DNA from: an uncultured Collinsella sp.
Lineage (GTDB): Bacteria; Actinomycetota; Coriobacteriia; Coriobacteriales; Coriobacteriaceae
DNA: 64,000 nt
Assembly (NCBI GenBank): GCA_934668345.1
Contig: CAKUNE010000004.1
Location: forward strand, 62,001 to 126,000
Direction: 5' to 3'
Shown here: piece after piece, positions 8,264 to 17,300 of the stretch
Numbering within the stretch: the stretch's first letter is position 1
How the letters are laid out: each line of letters begins with the position of its first letter
Notes under the pieces: generated by a model
Seen by the model: only the letters and a program-made list of their open reading frames with translations
Database searches by the model: none
Told to the model about the DNA's origin: nothing
Program-made: the position numbers and the translations under genes

Positions 8264-8407
8264 ATACGTTGCTTATATTGCTAATTAGTATAAAGACCGC
8301 TCGCGGGTGAAAATCGACCGTTGACGGGTTTAACGTACTTGAAACGTTGGAGCCGAGCAGGCCGGCGCTGGCTGGATAACCCCAGGTCAACCGCCGCGCG
8401 CAATCCC

Positions 8408-9490
8408 CTATCGCACGAAGTACCAGGGGCTTTCCTGAACGGTGGGCTCCAGCGCAATGCCCGTGCGCTCGCGGAACAGATCCATGTCCTGCGATTTCTC
8501 CGTCCACCACGCGTTGGGCTTAAAGGTCATGCTCTCAACGATATGGCCGACAAAGGCACTGTTGCGCAGCTTGGAGAAGTCGGTGTTCATGATCAGGATG
8601 GACATGAGCACCAGCACAATGCCCAGGACTTTGATCGCGCCGGCGGACTCGGCGTAGACACCAATGCCGACCAGAACGGTCGCCACGGTTTCGAACGAAG
8701 CCACGACCGGCACCTTCGACGTCTCAAGATCCATCGAAAGGCCCTGCATATAGAAGATGTACGCAAGAGCCGTCGGAATAAAGCCAAAGCCCGCGAACAG
8801 CAGAATGAGCTGCGGGGACATTGCCGCGGCTACATCGGACCACGGAGCCGAAAGCACTGCCATAAAGCATCCGCCAAAGACAAAGCCCCAAAACGTCACC
8901 GCCAGCGGATGCAGCGTCTTGGTGGCCATGCGGCTAAACACCGCCAGCAGCGCACCGCAAAGTCCGGCGATCACACCCGACGCGACGCCCCAAGTCGAGA
9001 AATGGAAACCGGACAGGTCGCCGCTCGTCACCGCGAGCACGCAACCCACAATGTTAAAGATGATGGCGACGAGCTTATTGGGGGTCACGCCCTCGCGATA
9101 AAGCACGCGGCCGAGCATGACGCCAAACACCGGCGAGGTATAGAGCAGCACCGAGGCCGTGGACATGCCCACCTCGCCCATGCACTCGTAATAGCAGGTG
9201 TTGGCGACGGCTAAACCGACTATACCGACAAGCGCGCAGGGAACAAGCTCTTTAGGACTTGCCTTGAACAGAGCCAGGGGACCCGAGACTTTTCCCTCAC
9301 GAGCACCTCCCTGGCAACCCATAAATGCCAAGACCGGAGCCATTAAGACGGCACCCGACAACAGGCGAAAGGCCGCCATGCTCTGAGACGAAACACCCAT
9401 GGCCGAGATGCCGTTTACAAAGATTCCGATGCTGCCCCACATAAGCGCGGCAATCAGCACCAGCACATAGCCCAGATTGCTTTTCTTCAA
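8408..9490 (-). CDS. EamA/DMT-family transporter (10 transmembrane segments)
   Basis: About 360 residues from TTG 9490, which has GAGGGGG five bases upstream; the in-frame ATG at 9526 has no ribosome site and would place palindromic DNA inside the gene. Two EamA repeats are seen (first from LVLIAALMWGSIGIFV, second from GLCGALLAVFSRMATKTL) with ten hydrophobic segments. The C-terminal ~45 residues are hydrophilic. The DMT superfamily moves amino acids, sugars and other metabolites. Its position between the PTS operon and a second deglycase suggests handling of the same compounds, for example export of a released amine, but this is inference. Confidence 0.85.
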   Translation of the reverse strand: MKKSNLGYVLVLIAALMWGSIGIFVNGISAMGVSSQSMAAFRLLSGAVLMAPVLAFMGCQGGAREGKVSGPLALFKASPKELVPCALVGIVGLAVANTCYYECMGEVGMSTASVLLYTSPVFGVMLGRVLYREGVTPNKLVAIIFNIVGCVLAVTSGDLSGFHFSTWGVASGVIAGLCGALLAVFSRMATKTLHPLAVTFWGFVFGGCFMAVLSAPWSDVAAAMSPQLILLFAGFGFIPTALAYIFYMQGLSMDLETSKVPVVASFETVATVLVGIGVYAESAGAIKVLGIVLVLMSILIMNTDFSKLRNSAFVGHIVESMTFKPNAWWTEKSQDMDLFRERTGIALEPTVQESPWYFVR

Positions 9491-9503
9491 CGCAGCCCCC
9501 TCG

Positions 9504-9549
9504 ATATTGTTTCCAATATGTTTCATACTACGTTATAGTCGTTATATAC
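9504..9549. promoter_or_regulatory. Operator-like palindromes upstream of the EamA gene
   Basis: ATATTG (9504-9509) and CAATAT (9514-9519) form a palindrome 14 bases before the TTG start. ACGTTATA (9530-9537) and CGTTATATAC (9540-9549) match the core of the TATAACGT sites before gntR and the PTS operon, in opposite orientation. Confidence 0.4.
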
Positions 9550-9591
9550 ATTTTTCAAGACACAAATCGGTGAGCGGGAAACTTTTGAAAC

Positions 9592-9640
9592 AAGGAGTGC
9601 CCCCAACTGCCGGCAGAAAGGGAACGTCCCCAAGTGCCGC
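9592..9640. repeat. AAGGAGTG...GCCGGCAG...GGAACGTCCC repeat, copy 1
   Basis: Nearly the same sequence occurs at 46161-46208. It contains the self-complementary CTGCCGGCAG and the GAACGTCCCC core shared with 1295-1350. The right arm is degenerate in this copy. Confidence 0.7.
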
Positions 9641-9647
9641 TCTAACA

Positions 9648-9712
9648 GTTGCGGTGAAATAGCTCTCAAACAGAGGCTTCACGCCCCCAAACAGGAACTA
9701 TTCCACCGCAAC
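9648..9712. repeat. 15-bp inverted repeat with 35-base centre
   Basis: GTTGCGGTGAAATAG (9648-9662) pairs with 9698-9712, with one mismatch. It lies past the stop codon of the second SIS gene (minus strand) and before the EamA gene. It may act as a processing or termination hairpin but has no U-tract. Confidence 0.6.
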
Positions 9713-9749
9713 TTATGAGGGGTATTGGGCTGTTAGGCCGCTCTATCCC

Positions 9750-10742
9750 TTAGTAATCCAGCTTCCACATGTAACGGCGCGTCATGTAGTCCTTGTGGGT
9801 GACGGCGGAGAGCGCACGCATGTAGACGTTGTTGAGGATCGGGGCAAAGATCAGGTGGTTGAAGTACTCGCTCACGCTGTCCTTGATGTCGTTGAGACCG
9901 AGCTCCTTGGCGTCGAGCTGGTAGACGCGCTCGCCACCGTACTGGTTGACAAAGCGAATGCCGCGCTCGTCGTTGCAACGGCTGCGGCCAACGCTGATGA
10001 GCTGGAACAGCGAGGTGCGCTTGTCCAGGATCTCGAAGGGACCGTGGAAGAAGTCGCAGGTGTTGATGGTGCAGGAGTCGATCTGCAGCATCTCCTGAAC
10101 GTTGCAGATGCTAAAGACATAGGCGGCACCAAAGAGCGGTCCCTGAGCCATAACGTTGATGCAGGGCTTGTCGGCATTCTGCTCGGCCCACTTGGCGGCA
10201 AGTGGGGTGGTGTACTCCACGGCCTTGCGATAGATGGGATCGACCAGGTCGAAGGCGGCCATGGCGGTCTCGTACTCGGCATAGCCCTCGGTCTGCTGCG
10301 TGAGCTCCATGGCGATCATGGTCACGACGGCGGAGTTGGTGCGGCCCATGCAGGACTCGTCGACGGCCAGGCTGTCGTACTGAACTTTGTAGTCGCAGAC
10401 CTCGGTAAGGCCGGACTCGTCAACGTAAATGGCAATGGTGCTGGCGCCGTGATCCTTGGCGACCTGGGCGGCGACGATGGTCTCCTTGGTGCCGCGCATG
10501 GAAACGACGACGGCCAGGGTGTTCTCGTTGACGTAGGCCGGGGTGGCGTGAACGAACTCGTTGCTGGTGTAGCTGGAGCTCACGACCTGCGTGGCCTCGT
10601 GCTCCATAAAGTACTGGGCAGGATAGTTGCCGCCGTTGGAGCCGCCGGCGCCGATCCACACGACGCGCTTGATGCCGCCCTTGTCTGCCTTGTCAGCCAA
10701 AACCTGGGAGACGACGTCCTTAACCTGTTCCTGAGTAGTCAT
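9750..10742 (-). CDS. Second SIS-domain FrlB/GfrE-like deglycase
   Basis: 330 residues, a paralogue of the 4442-5425 product with the same architecture: VVWIGAGGSNGGNYPAQYFM at residues 25-44, the phosphosugar-binding VVVSMRGTKETIVAAQ, and the C-terminal tail RRYMWKLDY. Having two such enzymes parallels the GfrE/GfrF pair of the Salmonella glucoselysine/fructoselysine system, where each handles a different phosphorylated Amadori or Heyns product. The gene is transcribed away from the GntR gene at 10948, and the 205-bp divergent region carries repeated operator-like sequences. It is separated from the PTS operon by the EamA gene and two repeats. Confidence 0.82.
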   Translation of the reverse strand: MTTQEQVKDVVSQVLADKADKGGIKRVVWIGAGGSNGGNYPAQYFMEHEATQVVSSSYTSNEFVHATPAYVNENTLAVVVSMRGTKETIVAAQVAKDHGASTIAIYVDESGLTEVCDYKVQYDSLAVDESCMGRTNSAVVTMIAMELTQQTEGYAEYETAMAAFDLVDPIYRKAVEYTTPLAAKWAEQNADKPCINVMAQGPLFGAAYVFSICNVQEMLQIDSCTINTCDFFHGPFEILDKRTSLFQLISVGRSRCNDERGIRFVNQYGGERVYQLDAKELGLNDIKDSVSEYFNHLIFAPILNNVYMRALSAVTHKDYMTRRYMWKLDY

Positions 10743-10780
10743 CGTGCATCAGCCTTTCTTCTCGTTTGATGCTGTCGATG

Positions 10781-10939
10781 GCATACAAGTTACATACATG
10801 TTTTGATGATGTCGACTAGTTGTATGCTATATTTATCTTAGAAATTTTGCTGGTGTGTTTTTCGATAACTCGCTACCAGCGGTTTTGTTGTTGTATTGGA
10901 TACATGCTTGGTTCTATAAGCATACAAGTTAGATACAGG
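10781..10939. promoter_or_regulatory. Divergent control region with repeated GCATACAAGTTA operators
   Basis: GCATACAAGTTACATACATG (10781-10800) recurs as GCATACAAGTTAGATACAGG (10920-10939), and an inverted AGTTGTATGC lies at 10818-10827. One copy is next to each divergent gene, the pattern of a regulator controlling itself and its target. The 10948 GntR protein is the obvious binder. Confidence 0.6.
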
Positions 10940-10947
10940 TTGATCGT

Positions 10948-11670
10948 ATGAGTGCTTCATCTAAAAAGAAACTGACCCAATACGAGCGTCTGGCGGGCAC
11001 GCTTCGCGACCGCATCGCCGCCGGCATCTACGCACGCGGAGACAAGCTGCCGTCCGAGATGGAGCTCATGGACGAATCGGGGCTGTCGCGCAGCACCGTG
11101 CGCCATGCCCTAAAGGTGCTGATCGATGAAGGCCTGGTTTGCACCGAGCGCGGGCGCGGCGCCTTTGTGGCCGACACGCCGGCGCTCCACGAGAACAACC
11201 TGGTGTTTTCGAGCTATACGAAGCAAGTCGAAGGCCAGGGCATGAAGCCCACCACGCGCACGGTGGACTCGGGCTTTGCCAAGGCGGCGGGCAGCGTGGC
11301 CAAGTTCTTTGATGCCGCCGTGGGCAGCAAGCTCGTCAAGCTCGTCCGCCTGCGCTATCTGGACGACGTGCCGCTGTGCCTGGAGACCACGTATCTGCCG
11401 CCGAGCTTTGGGGCGCTCATCGACTGCGACATCAACGGGTCGCTCTACGCCACACTGCGCCAAGAGTTCCATCGCGCGCCGGCCCAGGGGCACAAGACCT
11501 TTGAGGTGTGTTATGCCTCGCAAAACGAGGCGTTTTTGCTCAACGTCAAGCGCGGGCAGGCGCTGATCCTGATCACCGACTACGTCTACGACACCGACGG
11601 TCGCCCGCTCCACGTCTCCAAGCGCATCCAGCGCACCGACCGCGCCAAATACACCGAGCCCATCGGCTAA
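10948..11670 (+). CDS. GntR-family transcriptional regulator with UTRA domain, divergent from SIS gene
   Basis: 240 residues. It has an N-terminal winged helix (YARGDKLPSEMELMDESGLS, SRSTVRHALKVLIDEG) and a UTRA ligand domain from about residue 80. It is a paralogue of the 1535-2254 regulator but binds different DNA, judging by the distinct repeats in the shared promoter region. It likely senses the substrate or product of the adjacent deglycase. The ribosome site is weak, and a repeated operator copy ends only eight bases before ATG 10948, consistent with tight autoregulation. Its TAA stop is the first base of a 35-bp repeat. Confidence 0.88.
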   Translation: MSASSKKKLTQYERLAGTLRDRIAAGIYARGDKLPSEMELMDESGLSRSTVRHALKVLIDEGLVCTERGRGAFVADTPALHENNLVFSSYTKQVEGQGMKPTTRTVDSGFAKAAGSVAKFFDAAVGSKLVKLVRLRYLDDVPLCLETTYLPPSFGALIDCDINGSLYATLRQEFHRAPAQGHKTFEVCYASQNEAFLLNVKRGQALILITDYVYDTDGRPLHVSKRIQRTDRAKYTEPIG

Positions 11671-11704
11671 CCTGCCAAAATAAACCTGTCCCTAAATGGT
11701 AGGT
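11670..11704. repeat. 35-bp hairpin repeat with GTCCCTAAATGG core, copy 2
   Basis: Matches 3551-3585 except one base. It fills the whole gap between two convergent genes: its first base is the last base of the gntR stop codon, and its CTA gives the TAG stop of the GNAT gene. Confidence 0.8.
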
Positions 11705-12282
11705 TTGGGGAGGTCGGGAAACCAGGTTGGTTTGGGTTGGTTGGGGACGCGTTCGGCTAGGACCAGCTCCATCCAGCACATGTCATACCAGCGACCGAAC
11801 TTTTGCGCGCAGCGGTCGAAGGCGCCCACTAGGCGATAGCCCATATGGGCATGGAAATCCTGGCTGTTGTGTGTCAGGTACTCGTCGTCCTTATCGTGCG
11901 GCACGGCAATGAGCGCGCACATGTTGGTAATGCCCATCGCGACCAGGCACTGCTTGAGCGCATCGTGCAGCTTGCGGCCCAGCCCGCCGTGATGCACGTC
12001 GCGCGCCAGGTAGATCGACGTCTCGACCGACCAGTCGTATGCCTCGCGGCTGTTGAGCGGGCTCACATAGGCATAGCCTACCGGGCGCCCGTCCAGCTCC
12101 ATCACCAGATACGGATAGCGCTTGAGCGTACGCTCGATGCGCCCGGCAAACTCCTCAACGCTCGGCACCTCATATTCGCAGGTAATCGCCGTCTCGAGCA
12201 CATACGGCTCGTAAATGGCAAGCAACGCCGGCGCGTCGTCGGGCGTTGCCAGGCGAATCGTCGGCTCGGATATCTCGGGCAT
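11692..12282 (-). CDS. GNAT acetyltransferase, phosphinothricin acetyltransferase-like
   Basis: 196 residues from ATG 12282 (GGGAGGG upstream), which removes an unlikely Arg/Pro-rich extension. The fold follows the PAT/bar subfamily: TIRLATPDDAPALLAIYEPYV at the start, the DGRPVGYAYVSP beta strands, and the acetyl-CoA loop HHGGLGRKLHDAL. The substrate is unknown; family members acetylate phosphinothricin, methionine sulfone or similar amines. The C-terminus (PNQPKPTWF...LPKPTI) is low in complexity and ends inside the 35-bp repeat, so it may be a recent extension. It follows the threonine aldolase on the same strand after a terminator, so probably has its own promoter. Confidence 0.85.
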   Translation of the reverse strand: MPEISEPTIRLATPDDAPALLAIYEPYVLETAITCEYEVPSVEEFAGRIERTLKRYPYLVMELDGRPVGYAYVSPLNSREAYDWSVETSIYLARDVHHGGLGRKLHDALKQCLVAMGITNMCALIAVPHDKDDEYLTHNSQDFHAHMGYRLVGAFDRCAQKFGRWYDMCWMELVLAERVPNQPKPTWFPDLPKPTI

Positions 12283-12302
12283 ACAGACCCTCCCCCTCAA
12301 AA

Positions 12303-12342
12303 GCAAAGGCCGCCCCACGCCAAACCCAGGCGCAGGGCGGCC
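12303..12342 (-). terminator. Terminator after threonine aldolase
   Basis: Minus-strand GGCCGCCCTGCGCC pairs with GGCGTGGGGCGGCC, followed by TTTGCTTTT. Confidence 0.8.
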
Positions 12343-12360
12343 CCTCGTCATCACATCAAT

Positions 12361-13386
12361 CTACAGGACAGCCGCCAGCGCGTCGATGTCCTCCTGCGTC
12401 GTGGCCCAGCTGGTGCAAAAACGCACCACGGTATGGGTCTCATCGTACTTTTCCCAGTACTCAATCGCCGCATGCTCGCGAATGCGCGCCATGTCCTCGT
12501 TGGGCAGAATAACAAACTGCTGGTTGGTAGGCGTCTCCAAGAAGAACTGATACCCGCGCTCGTGCAGTACGCGACGCAGCGCCTGCGCGGCATCAATCGC
12601 CTGACGGCCGATCTCAAAATACAGGCCATCGGTAAAGAGCGCCTCAAACTGCACGCCCGTCAGGCGGCCCTTGGCCAGCAGCGCGCCGTGCTGCTTAATG
12701 CGCGGAATGGGATGCGCCGGGGCATGCATGCCGCAGAACACCACTGCCTCGCCGCAAAGCGCGCCGCACTTGGTGCCGCCGATGTAGAACACATCGCACA
12801 GCTGCGCCAGCTCGGGCAGGGTGATGTCGCACTCATCGGCCGCCAGTGCATAAGCCAGGCGGGCACCATCCACAAACAGCGGAATCTCGCGCTTCTGGCA
12901 CACCGCGTGAATCGCCGCCAGCTCGGCCTTGGAATACAGCGTGCCGTACTCGGTCGAAAGGCTCACGTACACGGCACCCGGGAACACCGTGTGCTCGTAG
13001 CTCTCGTTTTCGTAGAACACCTGGATATAGTTCTCGAGGTCCTCGGCGTGCATCTTGCCCTCGTAGCCGGGGATGATGAGCACCTTGTGACCGCCAAACT
13101 CGATAGCGCCCGCCTCGTGGCAGGCAACGTGACCGGTCTCGGCGGCAACGACGCCCTCGTAGGGCGCAAGCAGCATGTCGATTACCGTGGCATTGGCCTG
13201 CGTGCCGCCCACCAGCAAGAACACATCGGCATCCGGTGCCTGGCAAGCCTCGCGGATGAGCTGCTTGGCACGCTCGGTGTGCGTGTCGGTACCATAGCCG
13301 GGCTGCGGCTCCATGTTGGTGTCGACGAGTGCCTGCAGCACCGCCGGGTGCGCACCGTGGGAATAATCGTTGTTGAACGCGAGCAT
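12361..13386 (-). CDS. ltaE: Low-specificity L-threonine aldolase (beta-eliminating lyase family)
   Basis: 341 residues. Fold-type I PLP enzyme cleaving L-threonine or allo-threonine to glycine and acetaldehyde. The N-terminal NNDYSHGAHPAVL, the GGTQANAT loop, the aromatic His region (ETGHVACHEAG), FVDGARLAYA with the PLP-contacting Asp, and the PLP lysine K206 in YIGGTKCGALCGE are all visible. ATG 13386 follows AGAGGA. It appears monocistronic, ending in a strong terminator. Specificity between threonine, allo-threonine and phenylserine cannot be judged. Confidence 0.92.
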   Translation of the reverse strand: MLAFNNDYSHGAHPAVLQALVDTNMEPQPGYGTDTHTERAKQLIREACQAPDADVFLLVGGTQANATVIDMLLAPYEGVVAAETGHVACHEAGAIEFGGHKVLIIPGYEGKMHAEDLENYIQVFYENESYEHTVFPGAVYVSLSTEYGTLYSKAELAAIHAVCQKREIPLFVDGARLAYALAADECDITLPELAQLCDVFYIGGTKCGALCGEAVVFCGMHAPAHPIPRIKQHGALLAKGRLTGVQFEALFTDGLYFEIGRQAIDAAQALRRVLHERGYQFFLETPTNQQFVILPNEDMARIREHAAIEYWEKYDETHTVVRFCTSWATTQEDIDALAAVL

Positions 13387-13431
13387 GGCAATCCTCTCTT
13401 ACCGGATATCGGCCAGATGATTCAGGTGGAG

Positions 13432-14295
13432 CTATTGTACGCCGTGCGGATAGGCAATGCGCGCGGCAAGGCACTCAAGTGCCAACACCAGGGCAAAGCC
13501 GCAGCTCACATCGGTCAAAAAATGTGCGCCGATCACGATACGACCAAAGGCGACGAGCGCCGCGACGGCCGCCGCCACCCAAAAGACCACGCGACGACGC
13601 GACGGCTTTTCCGTAAAGGCAGCCGCGGGAAGCCCAGCGAGCATAAGGCCGATAGCCGCATGCGCGGTGTGCCCGCTCGCAAACGACTTAAAGCCGTCCT
13701 TGATCACGCCGGCCGCAATATAGCTCCACTTGTCGGGGTTGCCGATCACCCACCACGGCTGAAAATTGAGCCCCGGCGTGACCTCAATCACGCGCATGCG
13801 CGGGCGCGACCACAGCGGCTTGACAACCACGTTGAGGATGATGGCCTGAGCGACCCACACGGCAAGCACCATCAGCGCCCAGCGTGTGAGCTCGTCGGAG
13901 TCGGTATCGCGCGTGAGGCGATAGGCGATGAGGTTGGCCGCGATGACCAGCACAAATGTCAGTACCAACTGGACCGCGACGAGCTTGCCGCCAACCCGCA
14001 GGGACGAAATGATCTCGTAGCCGGCCAGGCCAACATTGACGAGGATGCCGAGCACGGCGAGCCATTTGCTCGCCTTGGAATCGGGGCGCGCCGCGCGCAC
14101 GAGCATAACGCCCGCAATGCTCGCCGTCAGCTCGAACGGCAGCTCACCGGCAGCCTCGATAAAGCGACCGTACATGCTGCCGATATTGAACAGCGCGCTC
14201 GAGATCTGGTAATCGAAGAAGGTGCCCGTAAGCAGGCAAAGGGCCAGAATAACCGCAATAGCAGCGACATCTTTCTTGTAGATGTACCCGAACAT
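13432..14295 (-). CDS. PAP2-superfamily membrane phosphatase
   Basis: 287 residues with about six hydrophobic segments. The phosphatase signature parts are present: the SFASGHTAHAA segment (central motif with catalytic His) and RIVIGAHFLTDVSCG (third motif with His and Asp); the KPLWSRPRMR stretch corresponds to the first motif. Such proteins dephosphorylate lipid phosphates (phosphatidylglycerol phosphate, undecaprenyl pyrophosphate). The specific lipid is not evident. It lies 71 bp after mfd on the same strand, with a short hairpin between. Confidence 0.88.
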   Translation of the reverse strand: MFGYIYKKDVAAIAVILALCLLTGTFFDYQISSALFNIGSMYGRFIEAAGELPFELTASIAGVMLVRAARPDSKASKWLAVLGILVNVGLAGYEIISSLRVGGKLVAVQLVLTFVLVIAANLIAYRLTRDTDSDELTRWALMVLAVWVAQAIILNVVVKPLWSRPRMRVIEVTPGLNFQPWWVIGNPDKWSYIAAGVIKDGFKSFASGHTAHAAIGLMLAGLPAAAFTEKPSRRRVVFWVAAAVAALVAFGRIVIGAHFLTDVSCGFALVLALECLAARIAYPHGVQ

Positions 14296-14366
14296 GCTTT
14301 CCTTTCGGTCGGGCCGGAATCAACCTGCGACGTGGCGGGACATTGTCCCACCACGCCCCTTACTTG

Positions 14367-17300
14367 TTAGTCGTCGTCGCTCGCACCCAGCTGCTGCAGC
14401 AACATAAGCGCGGCTGCCACCGGACCGGTGCCGTCGTTGGCATCGAGGCCGCGGCCCAGGCCGCTGCCCGCGCCGGCACCCGCCTTGTAGGGCACCGACA
14501 GCTTGCGGCTCTTGGGAAAGTTCACCGCGCCGTAGCGATTCTTGAGCTCGAAGGCCACCTTCTTGGGAACGTCGACACCCAGGAAGGTGATGCGCCCGCC
14601 GCTGAGCGTGACGCTCTCGAGCCCCAGACGCTCGCCGCGAATGCGGATACGCGCGCGGTTGAACAGGTTGAGTCCCGCCAACGGCAGCTCGCCATGCGCG
14701 GCCTCGGTCTCCTCCTGCACCTCATCGATGCTCTCCAGGTCCTCGGCCGCCGCAAGCTTTCGGTACACGAGCACGCGCTGGTCCACCGCCGGCATGTACT
14801 CCTCGGACAGGAAGTAGTCGGCCGGCAGGTTGATGCCCACGCTCGCCGCCTCCACGCCGGCGTCGTCATCGCCGCGCGCCTCGGCCACGGCCTGTCCCAG
14901 CATCTGCGTAAACAGGTCAAAGCCCACGCTCGACAGGTTACCGTGCTGCTCGGCACCCATAAGCGAGCCGGCGCCGCGGATCTCCAGGTCGCGCATGGCG
15001 ATGCGCATGCCGCTGCCCAGGTCCTGGAACTCGGAAAGCGCGGTCAGGCGCGCCGTGGCCTCCTCGGTCAGCGGCAGCTCGCCGGGGAACATAAAGTACG
15101 CGTATGCCTGCGTGGCCGAACGGCCCACGCGGCCCTTGAGCTGGTAGAGCTGCGCCAGGCCCAGACGCTGCGAATCCTCGATGATGAGCGTGTTGGCCGT
15201 CGCGTTGTCGATGCCGCTCTCCACGATGGTCGTGGCGATGAGCACGTCGATCTTCTTGGTCGCGAACTCGATCATCACGTCCTCGACCTCGCGCGGGCTC
15301 ATCTTGCCGTGCGCCACGCCCACACGTGCCTCGGGCGCGGCTTCGTGCACGCGCGCCACGGCGTCATCGATGGTCTTAACGCGGTTGGACACGTAGTACA
15401 CCTGGCCGCCGCGGCCCACCTCCAGGCGAATCGCCGCGCTCACCACGTCGGGGTCGTACTCCCCCACGTGCACGATCACGGGACGGCGCCCGGTCGGCGG
15501 CGTCGTGATCAGGCTCATATCGCGCACGCCGCTCGTGGCCATCTGCATAGTTCGCGGGATGGGCGTTGCCGAAAGCGTGAGCACGTCAATCTGCTCGCGC
15601 AGGTTTTTGAGCTGCTCCTTGTGCTGCACGCCAAAGCGCTGCTCCTCGTCGATGATCACCAGGCCCAGGTTCTTAGGGTTCACGTCAGCCGAAAGCAGGC
15701 GATGCGTGCCGATAAGCACGTCGATTCCGCCCTCGGCAAACGCCTTGAGTGCGCGCTTTTGCTGCGCCGGCGTACGGAAGCGGCTGAGCACCTCGACCTC
15801 CAGGCCAAACGGGGCAAAGCGCTCAAAGAACGTCTCGTAGTGCTGCTGGGCCAGAATGGTCGTGGGGCAGAGCACCATGACCTGACGACCGGAGTCCACG
15901 CACTTAAACGCCGCACGCAGGGCGACCTCGGTCTTGCCGAAGCCCACGTCGCCGCACAGCAGGCGGTCCATGGGCTTGGGCGCCTCCATGTCGGCCTTGA
16001 TGTCGGCGATGGCCTCCAGCTGGTCGCGTGTCTCGTCGTAAGGGAAGCTCTGCTCCATCTCGATCTGCTCGGGCGTGTCGGGCGGGCAGGCGATACCGGC
16101 GATCGACGAGCGGCGTGTATAGAGGTCAACCAGGTCAAACGCCAGCTTTTTGGCGTTCTTGCGCGCCTTGTTGGTGGCGCGCGTCCAGTCGGCGGTGTTG
16201 AGCCTGGTCAGACGCGGCTTGTCGCCGTCGGGACCAACATAGCGCGTGATACGGTCGACCTGCTCGAGCGGCACGTAGAGCTTGTCGCCGTCGGCGTATT
16301 CCAGCAAAAAGTAGTCGCGCTCCTTGCCGCCCACTTCCTGGCGCGCGATCTCACTAAAGAGCGCGATGCCGTGGGTGGCGTGCACCACGTAGTCACCCGG
16401 CTTAAACGGGAACGTGATCTGCGTAATGTCCACCTTGCGGCGGCTGCGCGCGCGGTTGGCGTCCATGCGCGCGTTGAGGTCGGCGATCGAGAACACGGCC
16501 AGGTTGGCGTCGGGCACCACCACGCCCTGCGGCAGGGCGGCGTCCACAAAAGTCACGCGTCCGCGCGAGATGGTGGGCACGGCGGCACCGGCGGCAGCCT
16601 GGGCGGCGCCGACCTCCAGAGAGCGGGCGTTGAGCGCGTCGGCCTTACGCTCGCGAATAGAAGCATGGGCCTCCTGGCGGGCAGCGCGATCGGCAGAATC
16701 TGCTGCCGCCACGCGCACGCGGTCGCCGATGAGGCCCGCGTTTTCGGGCGCTGCCGTCAGCGACTCCTCAAAGGTAATGCCCTCGTCGCCAAAGGTGAGC
16801 TCCATCGACTCGCGCGCACCGCGGTCGGGAATGGCAAACACGCAGGCATAGCGCTTGCCCACGACCTCCTGGATACGCGTCATAAAGCGGTTGTCCGAAC
16901 CCGCGATTGCCGGCTGCTCAATCTTGAGCTCGGCGGTCACCGCACCGCCGGCACGGATAAGGCTCACATAATTCAGGCGCTGCTGAGCACCAAAGTCGAG
17001 CTGCTGGGCGCGCACGTACAGGCCATCCAGACGGTCGACCCCCGCCTCGCCGGCACGGGCCTCGATATCCTCGTAAGCGCGCAGGCAATCGTCGAACAGC
17101 GAGCGCGGCTCGGACAGCACCACAAGCGCCTTGCCGCTCACATGCGACAGCGGGCTCACGGTCTGGCCGTACATCACCGGCAAAAAGCGGTCGAGCTCGG
17201 GCGTGACGATGCGCGCGTCCACCATCTCGAGCAGTGCCGCCAGCTTGCTGTCGTCCTGGCTGGCGCGGTAGAGCGCCACATGCATGTTGTGGACGGCCTC

